This document shows positions 59,901 through 64,000 of a DNA stretch of 64,000 nucleotides, piece by piece. The notes under the pieces were generated by a model, which was not told where the DNA came from, ran no database searches, and worked only from the letters and a program-made list of their open reading frames with translations. The position numbers and the translations under genes are program-made. The DNA is from Bacillota bacterium. Its GTDB lineage: Bacteria > Bacillota > Clostridia > Acetivibrionales > JANLFN01. Every line of letters starts with the position of its first letter. The first letter of the stretch is position 1. The DNA lies in contig JAEWTV010000091.1 in the NCBI GenBank assembly GCA_023397675.1, forward strand, positions 31,506 through 95,505. Direction: 5' to 3'.

Positions 59901-60393
59901 TGCAAGCCGTGGAATTATTAAAGGAAATAACAACAAATATTATCCTGCCAGCACAATTACCAGGGCAGAGTTTGTATCCCTTTTAGTCAGAGCGTTTAAG
60001 ATTGATAAGACACCTGTCGGCTCCTTCACGGATGTATCCCCCGACAAGTGGTACTATAAGGATTTGATGACCGCCAAGGCTGAAGGAATTATTTCAGGCA
60101 CCAACAACATGTTCTATCCAAACAAGCCAATTACGAGGGAAGACATGGCGGTTATTGTGGCTAAAACCCTAAAAGCTATAGAGAAGCCGCTTCCTGGTTA
60201 CAGCAATAGTGTAATGGATGCTTATATGGACAGCGGCATGCTTTCAGGTTACGCTAAGTCAAGTATGGCCTCCCTTATAGGTGAAAAGCTGATTGGTGGA
60301 GTTAACCAGAACGGCACTCTCCTGATAAACCCAAAAGCATATTTATCCCGTGCTGAAACAGCAGTTATTATTTATAAGATAATTGACAGATAA
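56959..60393 (+). CDS. Secreted fibronectin-III repeat protein with SLH anchor
   Basis: About 1144 residues from the ATG at 56959 (GGGGG seven bases upstream). The longer frame from 56653 reads through tRNA-Arg and is false. Signal peptide KRHKVLRLLLSVVIIISSMA with cleavage near SYA-AD. About ten fibronectin-III-like modules of 85-95 residues follow (repeated text such as SQVDLSWTDNVTNEQGFIIE and VKLTWTDNSSIEDEYQIWRL). Three SLH repeats occupy the last 170 residues (YFDDVGYGHWAWTAVQNLAS). No enzyme domain. It is a wall-bound adhesin or scaffold. Confidence 0.92.
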   Translation: MKRHKVLRLLLSVVIIISSMAGMTLSSYAADDLNLQAAKLAPNTDTQVKLTWNSVPNTRFYAIYKNTRLVQTIDTEQVQDSLTYTATGLTPQTTYDFVVQALRVDNSTIATDNNSRQVTTDAMLSPSITGVVYDMNRNMVGVSYVGNSLAAQNAKLVVTTDSVPVVPSVTSTTITGNQISATFTAAPTNGSNINISLTTFDSLDNSGNPLHQSGAVTGTIKALSAPTLSVSMTSGTATVLWPGFDDYVKYFNLERSKFATNSWEAWQVVNSNIADKCTSVTDTPTVPGTYRYRLNAKAGGQYSGYSAVTPNALVPGKPTGLSCSISSAGIVLGWINNTDNTTPIEVMKSTDGTTFASIAQLGPSATTYIDSSSTTIGSTYYYYVRALNDTSLLPTDIVSITVSNPSNPSNLKLTIISSSQVDLSWTDNVTNEQGFIIEKKIGTGSYTQIATVPANTTSYSDKTVTPGNTYSYRVCAYNSLNNSGYTNEVSCKTTDLAVPNFLEIIQVSASQLDLSWSYPFAARYTTVIEYRPDSSNTWSILATVPNTSDTKYSHTGLTPNTKYYYRIHAVSGSDIQSSIYPNNGGLGKGAYTFMNTPVITNILQPALNQATINWTDTNSNETGYSIERKSDGENYGVVTVTGPNVTSWTDKNLRQGVIYTYRIKAICTNNSSQYSTEVSTDSRYTGAPSNLALHVNPDYTVKLTWTDNSSIEDEYQIWRLDSNSSTWYKWAIVAPDTTSYIDKISPNITYSYMVRYHINSTNTDSAYSNMVNTNINQPAAPSYLNYSLYNNNASLVLTWGDMSSNESGFKIERRTGYGGTWTQIASVTSGVTWYYDTNLAPNTQYFYRVKSFLGDYSATSYEIEVNTGITSPVDLTFDAPASDTVKLSWVSSAPNVAGFRIERRYASSSSTYTLLATVSKDTKSYVDQSTVSNTQYVYRVGAYTATGVISYSGEVTVSTKSTRYFDDVGYGHWAWTAVQNLASRGIIKGNNNKYYPASTITRAEFVSLLVRAFKIDKTPVGSFTDVSPDKWYYKDLMTAKAEGIISGTNNMFYPNKPITREDMAVIVAKTLKAIEKPLPGYSNSVMDAYMDSGMLSGYAKSSMASLIGEKLIGGVNQNGTLLINPKAYLSRAETAVIIYKIIDR

Positions 60394-60423
60394 ATTGTAC
60401 TTTTTAAGTATTAAAAAGAAATA

Positions 60424-60453
60424 CTGGCAAAAAATATATAAGAGTCATATAAT
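60424..60453 (+). promoter_or_regulatory. Promoter of the oligoendopeptidase gene
   Basis: CTGGCA (60424-60429), an 18-bp spacer and TATAAT (60448-60453). The 85-nt leader contains AGGGGAC..GTCCCTTTT-like complementary segments before the ribosome binding site AGAGGAGG. Confidence 0.55.
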
Positions 60454-60545
60454 TTGAAGGGGACATATGCATTCGCCTTTTTACAAAAAGGGCATTATGG
60501 CAAGTCCCTTTTGAATATGTGTAAATTAAGAGGAGGCAATTCGAG

Positions 60546-62354
60546 ATGACTGCAAACAAAAGGAATACGCTGCCCAAGCGCAGTGAAATAGCTGATGAAT
60601 TCAAATGGAAGCTTGAAGATATATATAGTGACAATAGTTTATGGGAACAGGATTTTAAAAGGGTAAAAGACCTTTCGGCTAAAATGGCATCTTTCCAGGG
60701 TCACCTTGGCGATTCGGCCCAAAAATTGCTGGAATGCTTTAAATCACAGGATGAACTCATTTCGACAAATGAACAGGCTTTTGTTTATGCAAGAATGCGA
60801 AGGGATGAAGACAATACCGAATCTGTTTATCAGGCTATGACGGACCGTGCAATGGCATTAAGTGCGGAGGCTTATGCGGCTGTTTCCTTTATAACACCTG
60901 AAATTATTTCTATCCCGGAAAAAAAGCTTACTCAGTTTATTAATGAAAATTCCGAACTTAAGGTATACAGCTTCTTCCTCAATGAAATACAAAGACAGAA
61001 AAAGCACATCCTTTCAGAAAAGGAAGAAAAAATACTTGCACTTTCTTCTGAAGTAGCGCATGCACCGCATGACATTTTCACCGCATTTAACAACGCAGAT
61101 ATAAAATTCCCTTATATAAAGGATGAAAGCGGTGAAGATATTGAGCTCACAAAGGGTAGGTATGTAAAGTTTCTTGAAAGCTCAGACCGCAGAGTAAGAG
61201 AAGATGCTTTCCATGCTATGTACAGTTCCTATAAGGCTCAAAATAACACCCTCGCATCAATGCTCAGCAATAACGTTAAAAAGAACAAGTTCTATGCAAC
61301 TATAAGGGAATATGATTCTTCTATTAGTGCATCTCTTGATGAAGACAATATTCCGGTTAGGATTTATGACAATCTTATTGAAACTATAAACAAAAACCTA
61401 CCGCTGCTTCACAGATACCTTAAGCTCCGTAAGCATGCCCTCAAACTTGATGACCTTCACATGTATGACCTTTACGTTCCCATAGTGGATACTCCGAAAA
61501 AGGATATTACCTATAGGGAAGCACTTAAGATAGTTGAACAGGGTCTTGCGCCAATGGGTGGGGAATACCTGGGATATCTGAAGAAAAGCTTCGAATCAGG
61601 CTGGATAGATGTATATGAAACACAGGGAAAGACCAGCGGTGCATATTCATGGGGAACTCATAAGGTGCATCCGTTTGTGCTTCTTAACTATCAGGGAACC
61701 ATAAACGATGTATTTACAATTGCACATGAGCTGGGGCATGCGCTTCACTCCTATTACACCAATAAGACACAGCCCTTTATATATTCAGAATATAAAATCT
61801 TCGTAGCGGAGGTTGCTTCAACCGTTAATGAATCACTGCTTATGCGGCACATGCTTGGTAACACAACTGACAAAAAGGAAAAAGCCTACCTGCTTAATCA
61901 TTACCTTGAGGAATTCAGAGGAACTGTTTTCAGGCAGACAATGTTTGCCGAGTTTGAAAAGATAATTCATTCAAAGGTTGAAAGCGGAGAGGCACTTACA
62001 TCTCAGAACTTCTCCGATATTTACGGTGAGCTGAATACCAAATACTATGGCTGTGAAACTGTGATAGATGATGATATCCGCATGGAATGGTCAAGAATAC
62101 CGCATTTCTACTCCAGCTTTTATGTATATAAATACGCAACAGGCTTTTCAGCAGCCACAGCCCTTTCACAGCAGATCCTTAACGAGGGCAAACCTGCAGT
62201 GGACCGTTACATTGACTTTTTGCGCAGCGGCGGCTCTGATTATCCGCTTGAACTGCTTAAAAAAGCAGGTGTAGACCTTTCACAGCCAAAACCTGTACAG
62301 GATGCGATGGATGTATTTGAAAAAACTCTTAATGAGCTTGAAAGCTTGCTTTGA
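60546..62354 (+). CDS. pepF: Oligoendopeptidase F
   Basis: The 602-residue M3B zinc metallopeptidase cleaves small cytosolic peptides. The zinc motif HELGH lies in TIAHELGHALHSYYTNKTQ (near residue 398), and the third ligand glutamate follows in FVAEVASTVNESL. The N-terminal PepF domain (RSEIADEFKWKLEDIYSDNS) is typical and the length is normal. The start follows AGAGGAGG. The aminopeptidase gene follows 37 bp later, giving a peptide-degradation pair. Confidence 0.96.
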   Translation: MTANKRNTLPKRSEIADEFKWKLEDIYSDNSLWEQDFKRVKDLSAKMASFQGHLGDSAQKLLECFKSQDELISTNEQAFVYARMRRDEDNTESVYQAMTDRAMALSAEAYAAVSFITPEIISIPEKKLTQFINENSELKVYSFFLNEIQRQKKHILSEKEEKILALSSEVAHAPHDIFTAFNNADIKFPYIKDESGEDIELTKGRYVKFLESSDRRVREDAFHAMYSSYKAQNNTLASMLSNNVKKNKFYATIREYDSSISASLDEDNIPVRIYDNLIETINKNLPLLHRYLKLRKHALKLDDLHMYDLYVPIVDTPKKDITYREALKIVEQGLAPMGGEYLGYLKKSFESGWIDVYETQGKTSGAYSWGTHKVHPFVLLNYQGTINDVFTIAHELGHALHSYYTNKTQPFIYSEYKIFVAEVASTVNESLLMRHMLGNTTDKKEKAYLLNHYLEEFRGTVFRQTMFAEFEKIIHSKVESGEALTSQNFSDIYGELNTKYYGCETVIDDDIRMEWSRIPHFYSSFYVYKYATGFSAATALSQQILNEGKPAVDRYIDFLRSGGSDYPLELLKKAGVDLSQPKPVQDAMDVFEKTLNELESLL

Positions 62355-62391
62355 GAGGTTTAGCCAGAAAAACTGATGGAGGATGAATTGT

Positions 62392-63507
62392 ATGAAAGAC
62401 CCGCGTATAGAGCAACTTGCTAAAACACTTATAAATTATTCGGTTGAGCTTCAGCCAGGTGAAAAAATCCTTATAGAAAATTTCGGCAATGAAGTCCCCC
62501 TTACCAGAGCCCTTATAAGAGAGGCTTACAGGGTGGGAGGTATCCCCTTTGTATCAATAAAGAATCATGAGCTGACCAGAGTTCTGCTTGAAAGCTGCAG
62601 CGAAGAACAAATAAGTCTCATGGCAGAGGTTGAAATGTCCCGCATGAAAGAAATGCAGGCATATATAGGCATAAGCGCCGGTAACAACCCAAGCGAAATG
62701 AGCTCAGTTCCTGCTGATAAGCTTAAGATTTACCAATCAAAATATTTGAAGCCTTTACATTCTGATATCCGTGTAGAAAAAACAAAATGGTGTATATTAA
62801 GATATCCGTCTTATTCAATGGCACAGCTCTCTAGCATGGCTACAGAAGACTTTGAAGACTATTACTTCAAGGTATGTAACCTTGATTATTCAAAAATGTC
62901 AAAGGCTATGGACAGCCTTGTTAGTATTATAGAAAGGACTGACAGAGTCAGGCTTACAGGAAAAGGTACCGATCTTTCCTTCTCCATTAAGGGTTTGCCC
63001 GCCATTAAATGCGAGGGCAAAAGGAACATTCCCGACGGTGAGGTTTACTCCGCTCCAGTAAAAAACTCTGTAAATGGTGTAATCAGCTATAATACACCTG
63101 CTGTTTATCAGGGTGTGACCTTTGATAATATAAAGCTTGAGTTTAAGGACGGGAAAATAATAAGCGCCCAGGCTAATGAAACTGAAAGAATAAACAAGAT
63201 TTTTGATACCGATGAAGGTGCAAGGTACGTGGGCGAATTCTCACTGGGAGTTAATCCTTTTATTGATAAGCCTATTAAAGAGACTCTTTTTGATGAAAAA
63301 ATAAACGGTAGCATACACTTTACACCCGGAAGCTGCTATGACGAATGCGATAATGGCAATAAATCGGCAATCCATTGGGATCTTGTGTTTATCCAGAGAC
63401 CCGAGTATGGCGGCGGCGAAATATGGTTTGACGATGTTTTGATAAGAAAGGACGGCATTTTTGTAATAGATGAATTGAAATGCCTCAATCCCGAAAACCT
63501 TGCATAA
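62392..63507 (+). CDS. M29-family aminopeptidase
   Basis: About 371 residues from the ATG at 62392; the ATG at 62383 touches the GGAGG and is unlikely. It is a metal aminopeptidase of the AmpS/PepS/T type. Metal-binding residues are in IPDGEVYSAP (Glu) and NGSIHFTPGS..AIHWDLVF (His, His-x-Asp). The N-terminal domain has PGEKILIENFGNEVPLTRAL. It forms an operon with pepF. Confidence 0.92.
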   Translation: MKDPRIEQLAKTLINYSVELQPGEKILIENFGNEVPLTRALIREAYRVGGIPFVSIKNHELTRVLLESCSEEQISLMAEVEMSRMKEMQAYIGISAGNNPSEMSSVPADKLKIYQSKYLKPLHSDIRVEKTKWCILRYPSYSMAQLSSMATEDFEDYYFKVCNLDYSKMSKAMDSLVSIIERTDRVRLTGKGTDLSFSIKGLPAIKCEGKRNIPDGEVYSAPVKNSVNGVISYNTPAVYQGVTFDNIKLEFKDGKIISAQANETERINKIFDTDEGARYVGEFSLGVNPFIDKPIKETLFDEKINGSIHFTPGSCYDECDNGNKSAIHWDLVFIQRPEYGGGEIWFDDVLIRKDGIFVIDELKCLNPENLA

Positions 63508-63524
63508 TAAATGTCATGTACCAT

Positions 63525-63552
63525 AGGAGCTTGTCATTAAGGCAAGCTCCTA
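63525..63552. terminator. Bidirectional terminator
   Basis: AGGAGCTTG/CAAGCTCCT (63525-63533 with 63543-63551) with a T tract; the right arm contains part of the stop codon of the convergent gene. Confidence 0.85.
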
Positions 63553-63774
63553 TTTTTTCTTATTCACAATTATCTGATTCCGACCGTTCCTGAAAGACTT
63601 CTTTACATTATAGCCTTGCATTACAAGGGTATCATATATTACATCAGTCTGTTCGAAATAATTGTTTCCCACATCAAGCACAAGCGTCTCGCCTGACTTG
63701 AGTTCCCTTGATATCTCTTCAAGTGTGGAATCAATATTATTAACCGGCTCTGCGTTTATTATCTTTTCATCCAT
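63550..63774 (-). CDS. Small hypothetical protein
   Basis: The 74-residue protein starts at the ATG at 63774 after AAGGAG (the frame extends to 63858 without a start signal). MDEKIINAEPVNNIDSTLEE .. SGETLVLDVGNNYFEQTDVI .. YNVKKSFRNGRNQIIVNKKK looks like a small alpha/beta domain. Family not recognised. Confidence 0.75.
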   Translation of the reverse strand: MDEKIINAEPVNNIDSTLEEISRELKSGETLVLDVGNNYFEQTDVIYDTLVMQGYNVKKSFRNGRNQIIVNKKK

Positions 63775-63972
63775 ATTAGGGGCTCCTTTTTTTATATAAG
63801 AAATGTTTTTTGGGTATAAATATAGTATTGACAACATGCTTAAATTTATGATTTTCAATATTTATTTATCCTAATGAAAATTTATTTAACTTATATAATG
63901 AATGTATAAACTGTGAATATCGGTCAATAATAATTAATGACCTCACAAAATACATTTTGACCCCCTTTACAT

Positions 63973-63996
63973 GGCTGGTTCAGACGAACCGGCCCC
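63973..63996. terminator. GC-rich hairpin at the window edge
   Basis: GGCTGGTTC/GAACCGGCC (63973-63981 with 63986-63994) followed by CCTTTT. It may be a terminator or the edge of a structured leader outside the window. Confidence 0.45.
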
Positions 63997-64000
63997 TTTT

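Noticed and set aside
1..64000. CRISPR array, rRNA operon or replication origin
   Set aside because: No regularly spaced repeats, no rRNA-like sequence and no DnaA-box cluster with dnaA/dnaN genes were seen.

Overview
The window looks like a low-GC, spore-former-type Firmicute, most likely a mesophilic clostridium of the Ruminiclostridium / cluster III kind. The reasons are strong AGGAGG-type ribosome binding sites, TTGACA/TATAAT promoters, many bidirectional hairpin terminators, large fibronectin-III plus S-layer-homology proteins, a SpoIIE-type phosphatase module and CCA-encoding tRNA genes. The species assignment is inference. Three tRNAs were found (Ser-GGA, Ser-CGA, Arg-CCT). There is no rRNA and no CRISPR array.

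Layout. 0-9.4 kb: the end of an upstream gene, cysK, a chemotaxis receptor behind a riboswitch-like leader, then a leftward operon for a polar amino acid (probably cystine) ABC transporter ending in a UroD-family methyltransferase-like gene, and a divergent HxlR regulator / nitroreductase pair. The cysK and transporter promoters carry similar CCTA/TAGG dyads, suggesting a shared sulphur regulon. 9.4-12.7 kb: ECF sigma / anti-sigma pair and a membrane protein / XRE regulator / hydrolase operon. 12.6-18 kb: a five-gene leftward operon combining SiaA-, SiaB- and SiaC-like proteins (PP2C phosphatase, GHKL-type kinase, DUF1987 phospho-target) with a CheA-like kinase and a receiver-STAS protein. 18-28 kb: small conserved genes, then a DNA methylase plus UvrD-like helicase with a C-terminal Fe-S nuclease domain, a membrane GAF protein with a 59-residue partner, and a hydrolase. 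28-32.7 kb: a secreted beta-lactamase-family protein and an OmpR/HK pair.

32.8-37.5 kb is a very AT-rich accessory island lying between a 25-bp fragment of tRNA-Ser and the intact tRNA-Ser(GGA). It holds a membrane protein, a BglII-like nuclease gene split by a -1 frameshift, a protein with a HEPN-type R-x4-H motif, an EEP-family nuclease/phosphatase and a truncated S24 repressor. 37.7-43.6 kb: signal peptidase I, a PilZ protein, a decayed membrane gene and a large S-layer protein whose 3' third is compositionally different. 43.9-48.2 kb is a second AT-rich accessory block: an OLD-like ATPase/TOPRIM gene joined to the tail of a serine recombinase, and two tandem paralogues of unknown function. 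48.6-64 kb is mostly core: tRNA-Ser(CGA), tadA, lipoproteins, two TetR-regulated units with clear operators, tRNA-Arg(CCT), a second FN3/SLH protein, oligoendopeptidase F and an M29 aminopeptidase.

A recurring feature is a dispersed element that ends in a tRNA T-arm-like sequence (copies near 20.2, 28.1, 32.7, 37.4 and 43.9 kb, with short T-arm fossils near 53.75, 55.13 and 56.63 kb). Most copies sit beside a bidirectional terminator and mark the edges of accessory segments. The best candidates for undescribed biology are the Sia-like/CheA/receiver-STAS operon, the methylase/helicase-nuclease pair, the tRNA-associated repeats with the island they bound, and the recombinase/ATPase mosaic.
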